Below the pieces are notes generated by a model. It was given only the letters and a program-made list of their open reading frames with translations. It did not search any database and was not told where the DNA came from. Shown here piece by piece: positions 55,030-63,486 of a stretch of DNA of 64,000 nt (positions are counted from its first letter, which is position 1; every line of letters starts with the position of its first letter). This DNA comes from an uncultured Bacillota bacterium (GTDB taxonomy: Bacteria > Bacillota_I > Bacilli_A > Culicoidibacterales > ZOR0006): positions 1 through 64,000 of the forward strand of contig CAMFJD010000002.1 in assembly GCA_945956935.1 (NCBI GenBank). Direction: 5' to 3'. The translations under genes were made by a program, and so were the position numbers.

Positions 55030-57276
55030 GTGAGAAAGCGAAAAAAAATAACTGGATTCTTATCGGCGGCTTTAATTGGACAAATGATTATTCCAAGTGG
55101 AGTTGTACAAGCATTATCAAGTGAAGGTGAACAACAGTTGCAAACGATTACCATTATGCACACGAACGATATTCATGGCCGATTAGTAGCGGATTCATCA
55201 TCATTAGGGGTTGCAAAATTAAAGACATTTGTCGATCAAGTACAACCAGACTTTTTATTTGATGCTGGTGATGCCTTACAAGGATTACCATTATCAAATG
55301 AATCAAAAGGTATGATGATGCTAGAAGCAATGAATGCAATTGGCTATGATGCAATGGTAGTCGGAAACCATGAATTTGATTTTGGCTATGATATCGCTAA
55401 ACAATATGTGAATACAGCGGATTTTCCCGTTTTATCAACGAATATTCTAGATAAGCTGACACAAGAATCTGCATTTGAAAAAACACATATGTTTGAAGCA
55501 TACGGGATTCAAATTGGTGTGATTGGTGTATCAACACCAGAAACGGCTGAAAAAACACATCCGGATAATGTTGTTGATGTAGTATTTGAAGATCCATATA
55601 TAACAACGCAAATCGCAGTAGACGTATTAGAACAACAAGGCGCGGATATTATCATCGCACTCTCTCATTTGGGCCTTGACCCTTCATCAGTAGATCGCTC
55701 TGATTTGTTAGCCGAGCGTGTAACAGGACTGGATTTAATTATTGATGGACATAGTCATACAACATTATATGAACCACTCATTGTTAATCGCACACCAATT
55801 GTTCAAACAGGGGAGTATCTTAATAATGTAGGATTAGTCGAAGTAACATATGATACGAAGACAAATGCAGTTGTTGATGTCCAAGGGCACCTAGAAGCGA
55901 CAAAAGATAATTTAGTACATATCCAGCAAGATGAGGAATTACAATCATTAGTAGCGCAAGCACAAGCAGATTTTGATGAACGAACAAATGTTCCTGTTTT
56001 TGAAAACACTGTATTGTTAGATGGTGTTCGAGAACATGTACGTACACGAGAAACAAATTTAGGAAACTTAATTACAGATGCTATGGCTGATTATGGACAA
56101 ACAGGAGGTTTTAAAAATCGTACTGACTTTGCAGTTACTAACGGTGGGGGAATTCGTGCGAATTTAGAAATTGGAACTGTAACGCTTGGTAATATTATTA
56201 CGGTTCTCCCATTTGGAAATCAGATTTCCCAAATTCCTTTGACTGGTGCGGAAATTATAGCGATGTATGAAAAATCAGTTGGAGAATATCCAGCGGCAAA
56301 TGGGGGATTTTTACAATCTTCGCGTGATATTATTGTAAATTATAATGTAGCTGCAAATAAAGGAGAACGAATATTAACAATTTCTATTGCTGATGAAAAT
56401 GGCCAGTACCACTTGCTTGATGAAGAACAGACATATTATGTTGCCATGCCAGATTTTCTATCTGTTGGTGGAGATGGTTATACGATGTTAGCAGGTAAGG
56501 TGCGTGAAGAAGGAGGCACTTTAGATAGTGTAGTGGCAAATTATACAAAATTAGAAACATTTATTTCTGAAACATATGCATGGTCAACCGGAAGTGAACG
56601 TTTATTAGCAACAAATTTCACACCGGATATACCAATTTTAACGTCACCAATGACAACCATTGATGTAAGTGGACAAATGATTACTTTTGGAGAAGTGAAA
56701 GTAACATTTGATGCTGAAATAATTATGAAGCAAACAGATACACAGATTGAACTGTATACATATGATATGAAAAAAATAGTGACACTTGATTTAGTAAATA
56801 AATCATTGACAATTCAGGATGCTATCACAAGTGATACATATGTTGTAGCAGGTGGATTGTTTATGTTTACACCTATGGTGCATAATACAAGGGGAGGGCA
56901 GGCTGTACAAGCTTATGAAATTGACTTAGTTACAGGAAATATTCATGTAGATGGTGTAGTTATTGGGCAGTATACTCAACCATTGTCGTTAAGCATTACA
57001 CAAGAAGGTGGAGTAATGTTCAATCATCCAGATCAAACGGGATTGCCAGAAGTTGGATTAGGTCCGGATGGTGATGTCACGCCTGAGCTCAGTGCAACGC
57101 CTGAAAGTAATATATCACCAACACCAAACACAAATGAGCAAATGAATAATAATTCAGCTAGTCAAACATTGCCAGAAACCGGTATGGTTCATTCTCAACA
57201 ACTCCTTGGAATAGGAATAGTTATGATTCTTAGTGGTTCAGTAATCGTGTATCGGAGAGCACGAAAAATAGCATAA
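55030..57276 (+). CDS. cell-wall-anchored bifunctional UDP-sugar hydrolase/5'-nucleotidase
   Basis: 748 residues. A signal peptide (about 1-29, ITGFLSAALIGQMIIPSGVV) is followed by a metallophosphatase domain with MHTNDIHGRL, DAGDALQGLP, VGNHEFDFG, SHLG and DGHSHTT, all metal ligands. The 5'-nucleotidase C-terminal domain has TNGGGIRANLEIGTV and SVGGDGYTML. The protein ends with LPETG at 714-718, a hydrophobic helix and RRARK, so sortase should link it to the wall. It would release adenosine or other nucleosides outside the cell. It starts with GTG, 7 bp after AAGGAGG. Related wall-bound enzymes (AdsA type) damp host immunity; that role is not shown here. Confidence 0.93.
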   Translation: MRKRKKITGFLSAALIGQMIIPSGVVQALSSEGEQQLQTITIMHTNDIHGRLVADSSSLGVAKLKTFVDQVQPDFLFDAGDALQGLPLSNESKGMMMLEAMNAIGYDAMVVGNHEFDFGYDIAKQYVNTADFPVLSTNILDKLTQESAFEKTHMFEAYGIQIGVIGVSTPETAEKTHPDNVVDVVFEDPYITTQIAVDVLEQQGADIIIALSHLGLDPSSVDRSDLLAERVTGLDLIIDGHSHTTLYEPLIVNRTPIVQTGEYLNNVGLVEVTYDTKTNAVVDVQGHLEATKDNLVHIQQDEELQSLVAQAQADFDERTNVPVFENTVLLDGVREHVRTRETNLGNLITDAMADYGQTGGFKNRTDFAVTNGGGIRANLEIGTVTLGNIITVLPFGNQISQIPLTGAEIIAMYEKSVGEYPAANGGFLQSSRDIIVNYNVAANKGERILTISIADENGQYHLLDEEQTYYVAMPDFLSVGGDGYTMLAGKVREEGGTLDSVVANYTKLETFISETYAWSTGSERLLATNFTPDIPILTSPMTTIDVSGQMITFGEVKVTFDAEIIMKQTDTQIELYTYDMKKIVTLDLVNKSLTIQDAITSDTYVVAGGLFMFTPMVHNTRGGQAVQAYEIDLVTGNIHVDGVVIGQYTQPLSLSITQEGGVMFNHPDQTGLPEVGLGPDGDVTPELSATPESNISPTPNTNEQMNNNSASQTLPETGMVHSQQLLGIGIVMILSGSVIVYRRARKIA

Positions 57277-57284
57277 TAGAAATG

Positions 57285-57317
57285 AGTGTATAGAAAGATA
57301 ATTCTATACACTTTTTT
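57285..57317 (+). terminator. 5'-nucleotidase gene terminator
   Basis: AGTGTATAGAA and its perfect complement (57302-57312) around a 6-nt loop, followed by T6. Confidence 0.88.
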
Positions 57318-57355
57318 ATGAATAATAATTATTTTTGGATTTACTATAATAATAC

Positions 57356-57385
57356 TTGTGAGGGACATGCTATTTCGTGTATAGT
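57356..57385 (+). promoter_or_regulatory. possible promoter of the 156-residue gene
   Basis: TTGTGA (57356-57361), 18 bp and TATAGT (57380-57385). Confidence 0.35.
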
Positions 57386-57452
57386 AGAGTGAAAAGAATA
57401 CGTGATGTAGGGAGGCGTATCCGACTTACCTAATGTGAGTACGGGTGAATAA

Positions 57453-57923
57453 ATGATTGATATAGAAACAATGCAACATGTCTATGCAATGGTGATTGAA
57501 GAATTCGGAAGAGAAGATTTAATTGTAGATTTAACACCACAGTCAATGGTGGAATTGGATCGTTTGGTGGTTAAGTGGTACCAACAGCAAGGATACAGTG
57601 TGAAAACAGTTGATGATGTTTGGATTCGTGAAAATCAGCATCAAAGAGTTAAATTAGGAAAAATTATGAAATTGACGAGCTTTATTCGTGAACCGAATGG
57701 TGAAATTATTAAAATACCATTTTATACGTACCAAGAAGCAGTTCAAATACTGTATCAGCAAATAGTAGCAGGAGATGGTAAAGGGCATAACTTATTTGCG
57801 AAAGAGACAACTATTGTTCAATTGCAAGAACAGCAACTTGTTCAATTTTTTGAAATGCAAGGACATGATATTACATATTATATTTATCAAATCGACGCTA
57901 TTCAGTATCCAGAAAATTACTAG
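57453..57923 (+). CDS. uncharacterised 156-residue protein
   Basis: Starts MIDIETMQHVYAMVIEEFGR. It is a soluble, acidic protein without signal peptide or membrane segment. It alternates helical stretches (QSMVELDRLVVKWYQQQGY, TYQEAVQILYQQIVAGDG) with short strands. No catalytic motif is apparent and I recognise no family. The ribosome binding site is GGGTG, a weak one. It is followed 56 bp later by a PH-domain gene in the same direction; both lie in the interval where argR is found in relatives, but neither looks like ArgR. Confidence 0.6.
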   Translation: MIDIETMQHVYAMVIEEFGREDLIVDLTPQSMVELDRLVVKWYQQQGYSVKTVDDVWIRENQHQRVKLGKIMKLTSFIREPNGEIIKIPFYTYQEAVQILYQQIVAGDGKGHNLFAKETTIVQLQEQQLVQFFEMQGHDITYYIYQIDAIQYPENY

Positions 57924-57979
57924 ACAAAAATCAGTGTTTTGGTACAATAGGAATGATAAATTGAAAGAAGGTAAGGGCT

Positions 57980-58378
57980 ATGGGATTATTTGATGGTGTA
58001 TTAGGAAATGCGAGTGCAGTAAGTGATTCGAAAATTATTCAACCATATTTACTTGATAATGAGACAATCATTCAAGCATATCGATTTATTCGAGATGAAA
58101 TTATTTTGACTACACATGGAATTTATCAAGTAGATGTTCAAGGTATGAGTGGAAAAAAAGTCAGTGTAAAATTTTTTCCAAAGAGTAAAGTGAAAAGTAT
58201 TTCTTTTGAGACTGCTGGTACGTTTGATATGGATGTTGATATTAAAATAGGCGTAGATGGTAATACAGAATTTGTTAATGGTGTTCCTTATGGGGCGCCA
58301 ATCAGCTTTAAGGTTCCAAAAGCACAAGGACAACAAGCACAGCAAATTGTAAAATTAGTCAAAGAATATTATTTATAA
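57980..58378 (+). CDS. bacterial PH domain protein
   Basis: 132 residues. The start MGLFDGVLGNASAVSDSKII, the pattern LLDNETIIQAYRFIRDEIILT and TTHGIYQVDVQGMSGKKVSV, then SFETAGTFDMDVDIKIG, fit the bacterial PH-like (DUF1696/bPH_1) family. It is mostly beta, with a C-terminal helix (QAQQIVKLVKEYYL). No membrane segment. Function of the family is unknown. An AAGG-type site precedes the ATG and a strong terminator follows. Confidence 0.75.
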   Translation: MGLFDGVLGNASAVSDSKIIQPYLLDNETIIQAYRFIRDEIILTTHGIYQVDVQGMSGKKVSVKFFPKSKVKSISFETAGTFDMDVDIKIGVDGNTEFVNGVPYGAPISFKVPKAQGQQAQQIVKLVKEYYL

Positions 58379-58404
58379 AAGTCGCTCATAGAGCGGCTTT
58401 TTTT
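58378..58404 (+). terminator. terminator of the PH-domain gene
   Basis: GTCGCTC-ATA-GAGCGGC hairpin extended by A/T pairs and followed by seven T. Confidence 0.88.
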
Positions 58405-58433
58405 GTCGAAAAGTTTTTAATATAATAATATAT

Positions 58434-58446
58434 TGCCAATTTGGCA
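58434..58446. promoter_or_regulatory. palindrome upstream of recN
   Basis: TGCCAATTTGGCA is a perfect palindrome with a central T, about 90 bp upstream of recN and 40 bp upstream of a TATAAT (58488-58493). Possible operator; it does not resemble a Gram-positive LexA box. Confidence 0.35.
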
Positions 58447-58538
58447 TATTTGTAGTATTATGAAAGTAAAGCAGAAGTAAATGTTAATATAATGAATATA
58501 AATAAGTTAAAACAGTTTATGAAGAAGGAGTCGTTAAT

Positions 58539-60185
58539 ATGTTGACACAGTTGCGAATTGATAACTTTGCTATTATTGAACATATTCAAATTGATTTTCA
58601 AAATAATATGAGTGTATTAACTGGAGAAACTGGAGCCGGAAAATCAATTATTATCGATGCAATTGCTATTTTAAATGGAGAGAGGACATCAAATGAAATT
58701 ATTCGTTTTGGTGCTGACTATGCTTATATTGAAGGGGTTTTTCTTGTTGGCGAACACCACCCTGCAAGTGAATTATTACGAGAAAATGGAATTGAATATG
58801 ATGAGTTTTTAATAGTTTCTCGTCGTATTGGCCAAAATGGAAAGAGTATTTGTCGTGCGAATGGAAAAGCAATAACGGTAAATACATTAAGAGCAATTGG
58901 TGCTTTATTAATTGACATTCATTCACAGCATGAAACACAATACTTACTTCAACCTAAAAATCATTTACGCTTGCTAGATCAATTTGTTGAGTTTGATGAA
59001 CTGTATCAAATGTATAAAGTAGCATTTCAAGCATATACTGACATTAAAAAGAAATTTACTGTAGAGCAGCAACGTATTGTAACTGCAGAACAGCTTGATT
59101 TGTATCAGTATCAATTGACAGAACTTCAAGGAGCACAAATTCAGCCAGGAGAATTAGAACAATTAGAGCAAGAACATCGTGAATTTGCTAACGCAAATAG
59201 TATTTGTGATATTTTGACATACATGAGTAATCAATTATTGAATGACGAACAAGCAGTTATTCCCATGCTCCATCATGTGAAAAAGCAATTTGAACAATTA
59301 CAACGATATAGTACCCAATATGATGGATATGTTGAGCAGTTTACCAATTTGTATTATGAATTATCAGAGCTAAGCACAGCAGTAAGCCAAGAGTATCAAC
59401 AATTTGATAATCAAACTGCTCGTTTACAAGAAATTGAAGCAAGAATGAGTTTGATTTATCAGTTGCAGCGGAAATATGGACAAGATTTGAGTGCGTATGA
59501 ACAATTTTTACTTGCAGAGATTGAACGGATTGAAAACTATGATGCGTATATTGGTAAATTGGGAAAACAATTGGAGGTAGCACAGCAAGAGGCAGGTCAA
59601 CTTGCGAATAAAATGAGTGTATTAAGAAAAGAGCAAGCTGCTACTTTAACATTGGCAATTGAACAACAACTCACAGATTTACAAATGCCTTATGCACGCA
59701 TAAATATTCTTATCGAAAAGCAGGAGTTGCAAGCAACTGGACAAGACAGAGTCGAGTTTTTACTTATGGCGAATAAAGGGGAGCTATTTCGGCCACTAGC
59801 AAAAATAGCTTCAGGTGGAGAGTTATCTCGAATTATGTTGGGTATGAAAGTTATTTTTGCTAAAAAACAGCCGATTCAAACGATGATTTTTGATGAAGTT
59901 GATACTGGAGTAAGTGGAGCAGTTGCACAAGCAATTGCACAAAAAATGGCTGAATTAGCTAAAGATATGCAAATTTTATGTATTACTCATTTACCACAGG
60001 TCGCTGCAATGAGTCAGCACCACTTATTTGTAAGTAAACATGTGACGCATACTCACGTGAAAACAGAAGTAGAAACATTAAATGTAGAAGAACGTATTGA
60101 AGCATTAGCGCAAATGTTAGCTGGTGAACATATGACACAGACAGCTCGCCAACATGCGAAGGAGTTACTAGCGATGACGCATTAA
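58539..60185 (+). CDS. recN: DNA repair protein RecN
   Basis: SMC-like ATPase that gathers double-strand break ends. MLTQLRIDNFAIIEHIQIDF begins the head; Walker A is GETGAGKSI (about residue 30). RANGKAITVNTLRAIGALLI and DIHSQHETQYLL follow. The centre is coiled coil. The C-terminal head has LASGGELSRIMLG-like IASGGELSRIML, FDEVDTGVSG (Walker B) and THLPQVAAMSQHH. 548 residues. AAGAAGGAG precedes the ATG. argR, usually upstream, is missing. Confidence 0.96.
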   Translation: MLTQLRIDNFAIIEHIQIDFQNNMSVLTGETGAGKSIIIDAIAILNGERTSNEIIRFGADYAYIEGVFLVGEHHPASELLRENGIEYDEFLIVSRRIGQNGKSICRANGKAITVNTLRAIGALLIDIHSQHETQYLLQPKNHLRLLDQFVEFDELYQMYKVAFQAYTDIKKKFTVEQQRIVTAEQLDLYQYQLTELQGAQIQPGELEQLEQEHREFANANSICDILTYMSNQLLNDEQAVIPMLHHVKKQFEQLQRYSTQYDGYVEQFTNLYYELSELSTAVSQEYQQFDNQTARLQEIEARMSLIYQLQRKYGQDLSAYEQFLLAEIERIENYDAYIGKLGKQLEVAQQEAGQLANKMSVLRKEQAATLTLAIEQQLTDLQMPYARINILIEKQELQATGQDRVEFLLMANKGELFRPLAKIASGGELSRIMLGMKVIFAKKQPIQTMIFDEVDTGVSGAVAQAIAQKMAELAKDMQILCITHLPQVAAMSQHHLFVSKHVTHTHVKTEVETLNVEERIEALAQMLAGEHMTQTARQHAKELLAMTH

Positions 60186-60216
60186 AAAAGCGCTTGAAAA
60201 AATTTCAAGCGCTTTT
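60186..60216. terminator. bidirectional terminator of recN and the small minus-strand gene
   Basis: AAAAGCGCTTGAAA and its perfect complement (14 bp) around AAA, with A and T runs on both sides. Confidence 0.92.
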
Positions 60217-60218
60217 CG

Positions 60219-60338
60219 TTATTGTTGTAAGAGGGTGATAAGTGGTACAATAAGCCCAATTAAAGCTGTAAAAATAAAAATACTTGCTAGGCCGATTGCA
60301 AAATATTTTTGTGCTTTTTTTGCTTTTGATATTGCCAT
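60219..60338 (-). CDS. 39-residue single-span membrane peptide
   Basis: Minus-strand ORF: MAISKAKKAQKYFAIGLASI followed by FIFTALIGLIVPLITLLQQ. A short basic N terminus precedes one long hydrophobic helix. TAGGAGGG is 6 bp before the ATG, an excellent ribosome binding site. It ends 3 bp from the bidirectional terminator shared with recN. Size and build recall the DUF4044-type small proteins of Bacilli, but that match is only by appearance. The ribosome binding site and terminator make it likely to be real. Confidence 0.65.
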   Translation of the reverse strand: MAISKAKKAQKYFAIGLASIFIFTALIGLIVPLITLLQQ

Positions 60339-60424
60339 ATAAATCCCTCCTATGTGATTATTCTTTTTATAATTATAGGAAAAAGTAGCTGAAAAGTCAA
60401 TGAATGAGGAAGTGAGTGATATAT

Positions 60425-61495
60425 ATGGGGAAAATTATTTTTCATATTGATATGAACAGTTATTTTGTTGCTTGCGAATTGGCAAGCCAACCGCATTTAC
60501 GAGGGTTACCCGTTGTAGTGAGTGGGCATAGTCGGAGAGGGGTAATTACAACGGCGAGTTATGAAGCACGTGCACTTGGTATTCATGCTGCTATGCCATT
60601 GCAAAAAGCGTTAAGAATATGTCCTACATTAATTGTCTTGCCTGTCAATCATCAACTTTACCGTGAATGCTCAGTAGCAATGATTAAAATTTTGAAAAAA
60701 TATAGCCTTTTGGTTGAACAAGCATCAATTGATGAAGCGTATATGGATATGAGTCATCTATCTCAATGTAATCAGTCGTATGAATATGTGGCAAGAATAA
60801 TTCAAGCGGATCTTCAGAGAACATTACAATTAGGTTCAAGCGTAGGCATTTCATATAATCGATTTCTCGCAAAAATGGCATCTGATATGCAAAAACCAAA
60901 TGGATTGACGATTTTACGTCGTAGTGATATTGCAACGAAAATTTGGCCACTACCAATTAGTGAAATGTATGGTGTTGGACCGAAAACATCAGAGAAATTA
61001 CGTGCACTTGGTATAGAAAGCATCGGTGACCTCGCACACTATAAGGAGGAACAAGCTGTGAAAGAATTACTTGGCGATAAACAAGCATCGTCGTTGCGTA
61101 TGCGAGCATGCGGGAATGATTTCACACCTGTTGTTTCCTCAACAAAAGACGAACTAGATAGTATTGGGCATTCTAAAACATTACTAAATGATACACTTAA
61201 TGAACACGATCTTGAAAAATTATTAATACAATTGGTGCACTTAGTTGAACAACGTCGGAAAAAGCATGGTGTTGTTGCTAAAACAATTCAAATAATGATT
61301 CGTAATCATATGTTTGAAACAATTACGCGATCAATCACACTTGATAGTTATATAAAAGGTGAGACACGAATTTTATATTATGTAACTCAATTGTTTTGGG
61401 AACACTGGGATGGAACAGCAGTACGATTATTAGGAGTGACAATTCAAAATTTGAGAAGACAGAGCACTGTTTATGAGCAATTACGTTTATTTTAA
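60425..61495 (+). CDS. dinB: DNA polymerase IV (Y family)
   Basis: Error-prone translesion polymerase. IIFHIDMNSYFVACELA has the first metal Asp, TTASYEARALGIHAAM follows, and VEQASIDEAYMDMS carries the catalytic Asp-Glu. GISYNRFLAKMASDMQKPNG and VGPKTSEKLRALGIESIGDL (HhH) are next, then a little-finger domain. 356 residues. The C terminus lacks a QL(S/D)LF clamp motif but ends EQLRLF, which could serve. The ATG at 60425 is chosen; GTG at 60416 is possible. Confidence 0.94.
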   Translation: MGKIIFHIDMNSYFVACELASQPHLRGLPVVVSGHSRRGVITTASYEARALGIHAAMPLQKALRICPTLIVLPVNHQLYRECSVAMIKILKKYSLLVEQASIDEAYMDMSHLSQCNQSYEYVARIIQADLQRTLQLGSSVGISYNRFLAKMASDMQKPNGLTILRRSDIATKIWPLPISEMYGVGPKTSEKLRALGIESIGDLAHYKEEQAVKELLGDKQASSLRMRACGNDFTPVVSSTKDELDSIGHSKTLLNDTLNEHDLEKLLIQLVHLVEQRRKKHGVVAKTIQIMIRNHMFETITRSITLDSYIKGETRILYYVTQLFWEHWDGTAVRLLGVTIQNLRRQSTVYEQLRLF

Positions 61496-61569
61496 AAAAC
61501 TTAAACATTGAAGTTTATCTATGTATGTGGTAGAATGTGCTATATAGAAAGAAAGAGGAGTTAGATAAA

Positions 61570-61989
61570 ATGGAACAACGCAAACCACGCGTAGCTTTTA
61601 TTTGTGTGCACAACTCGTGTCGTTCACAAATGGCAGAGGCGCTAGCTAAACATTTCGCATCAGATGTGTTTGATGCATATTCGGCAGGAACAGAGTTACG
61701 CCCTGAAATAAATCAAGATGCGGTAAGAATTATTCAAAATTTGTATCACATTGATATGAATAAAACACAGTACTCAAAATTGTTAGCAGATATTCCACCT
61801 GTTGATATTGTAATCACAATGGGATGTAATGTGAGTTGTCCCAACTTGCCAAATAAATATCGCGAGGATTGGGGATTAGATGATCCAAGTCATCAAGCAG
61901 ATGACGTCTTTATTAATACTGCTCAAACAATCGAACAGAAAGTGAAAAATTTACGCCAGCGAATTATCAATGGGACAATTCACTTATAG
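61570..61989 (+). CDS. arsC: arsenate reductase / low-molecular-weight protein tyrosine phosphatase family
   Basis: 139 residues. The P-loop CVHNSCRSQMAEAL (C-x5-R) binds the oxyanion. SAGTELRPEINQDAVRII and VITMGCNVSCPNLP follow; the two further Cys are placed as in thioredoxin-coupled ArsC (Cys82/Cys89 of pI258). EDWGLDDPS supplies the general acid Asp. This favours arsenate reductase over a plain phosphatase. No ars operon genes surround it. The ATG at 61570 has GAGGAG 8 bp upstream. Confidence 0.85.
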   Translation: MEQRKPRVAFICVHNSCRSQMAEALAKHFASDVFDAYSAGTELRPEINQDAVRIIQNLYHIDMNKTQYSKLLADIPPVDIVITMGCNVSCPNLPNKYREDWGLDDPSHQADDVFINTAQTIEQKVKNLRQRIINGTIHL

Positions 61990-62029
61990 AAACGACACAC
62001 TTCTATTATGTAAGAACGAAACAACCTTG

Positions 62030-62056
62030 ATGAGCGAAATCTGAGGTTGTTTTTTC
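62030..62056 (+). terminator. arsC terminator
   Basis: AACAACCT and AGGTTGTT stem around a 6-nt loop, followed by a T-run. Confidence 0.75.
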
Positions 62057-62148
62057 TCTTTGTGCTTGGAAAAGTAAGGACTGAGCACTTTGGATAATGA
62101 AATAAGTAGCATCATGTATAATAAAAAAATATGAAGGAGACAAAGTAG

Positions 62149-63486
62149 ATGTCAAAAGGAAAAGATTTAACAGTTGGAAAAGAGTTGCCAGCGTTATTAC
62201 AACTTGCATTACCAATTATGTTGAGTTCGTTATTGCAAATGACGTATAATTTTGTTGATATGATTTTTGTGGGGAAATTGGGAAGCGATGCAATTGCTAG
62301 TGTTGGAACTGCCAGTTCATTTGTGAATCTCGGATATGCTATTAATGCATTAGTTGTGATCGGTGCAGGGATTAAAGTGTCACATGCCGTTGGGCAAAAA
62401 AATCAACAAGAGATAGGATTTTTCCTACATGCTGCATATAGATTTAATGCTGGACTTGCATTAGTATACGTATTGATATTACTCATTTTTGTTCGTCCAT
62501 TCATTAATTTTTTTGATCTGCCAACTGTAGTGAGTCAACAAGCTATGATTTACTTAGCGCTAAGTGCTATTATGTTAATTCCAAGTTTTTTTAACATTTT
62601 ATATAGTCGTTTATTTAGTAGTTTTGGTGATAGTAAAACGGCACTAATAGTGAGTACTATTGGTGTAGTAGTCAATATTGTGCTAGATCCTTTATTGATT
62701 TTCACATGTAATCTTGGAGTTGCTGGTGCGGCGATAGCTAGTATTTTAGCTAATCTATTGATGACTGCTTTATTTATTTGGTATTCGAGGCAGTGGATAC
62801 CAAACGAGATGCGAGGTTTTATTCGTGTGCCTAGAAGGTATTTTCAATCGATTGCTAAACTCGGCTTTCCAATGACAACTCAACGTGTCCTGTTTACGAT
62901 TATAGGTATCCTTATGGCGAAGTTAATCGCTTTATATGGAGCAGATGCTGTTGCGGCACAAAAAATTGGCTTGCAAATTGAATCATTAACTTTTATGGTC
63001 ATCGGTGGCTTGAATGCGGCAACTGCAAGTTTTATTGGTCAAAACTTTGGGGCGAAAAAATGGATACGTATAAAAAATGGCTATAAAAATGCTATACGTG
63101 TTGCATTATGTTATACTGCATGTACAATGACAATTTTCTTATTTTTCCCCGAACCAATTGTACGTATTTTTGTAGATACGCCGGAAACAGTCCAGTTATC
63201 TGTTGATTATTTGCGCATCATTGGTTTAACTCAATTGTTTTCAGCAATTGAAATGGTGACTAATGGAGCATTTTCAGGATTAGGTCAAGCAAAGTATCCA
63301 GCAATTATTAGTATTAGTTTTACAGCCATGCGTGTACCAATTGCACTTGCATTGATGCCATTTATAGGTTTGAATGGTGTTTGGTGGAGTTTAGCCATCA
63401 GTAGTGCGCTAAAAGGAATTATTGCATACATCGTATTTAAGCAGAAAGGTATGAAAAAGTATGAAGCAAATTTTAAAACAATGTAG
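62149..63486 (+). CDS. MATE family efflux transporter
   Basis: 445 residues with about twelve helices. LALPIMLSSLLQMTYNFVDM and FVGKLGSDAIASVGTASSFV are the first MATE repeat; KLGFPMTTQRVLFTIIGILM and FIGQNFGAKKWIRIKNGYK belong to the second. It would extrude cationic drugs in exchange for Na+ or H+. AAGGAG is about 9 bp before the ATG. Its last 26 bp overlap the glutathione-synthesis gene. Confidence 0.93.
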   Translation: MSKGKDLTVGKELPALLQLALPIMLSSLLQMTYNFVDMIFVGKLGSDAIASVGTASSFVNLGYAINALVVIGAGIKVSHAVGQKNQQEIGFFLHAAYRFNAGLALVYVLILLIFVRPFINFFDLPTVVSQQAMIYLALSAIMLIPSFFNILYSRLFSSFGDSKTALIVSTIGVVVNIVLDPLLIFTCNLGVAGAAIASILANLLMTALFIWYSRQWIPNEMRGFIRVPRRYFQSIAKLGFPMTTQRVLFTIIGILMAKLIALYGADAVAAQKIGLQIESLTFMVIGGLNAATASFIGQNFGAKKWIRIKNGYKNAIRVALCYTACTMTIFLFFPEPIVRIFVDTPETVQLSVDYLRIIGLTQLFSAIEMVTNGAFSGLGQAKYPAIISISFTAMRVPIALALMPFIGLNGVWWSLAISSALKGIIAYIVFKQKGMKKYEANFKTM

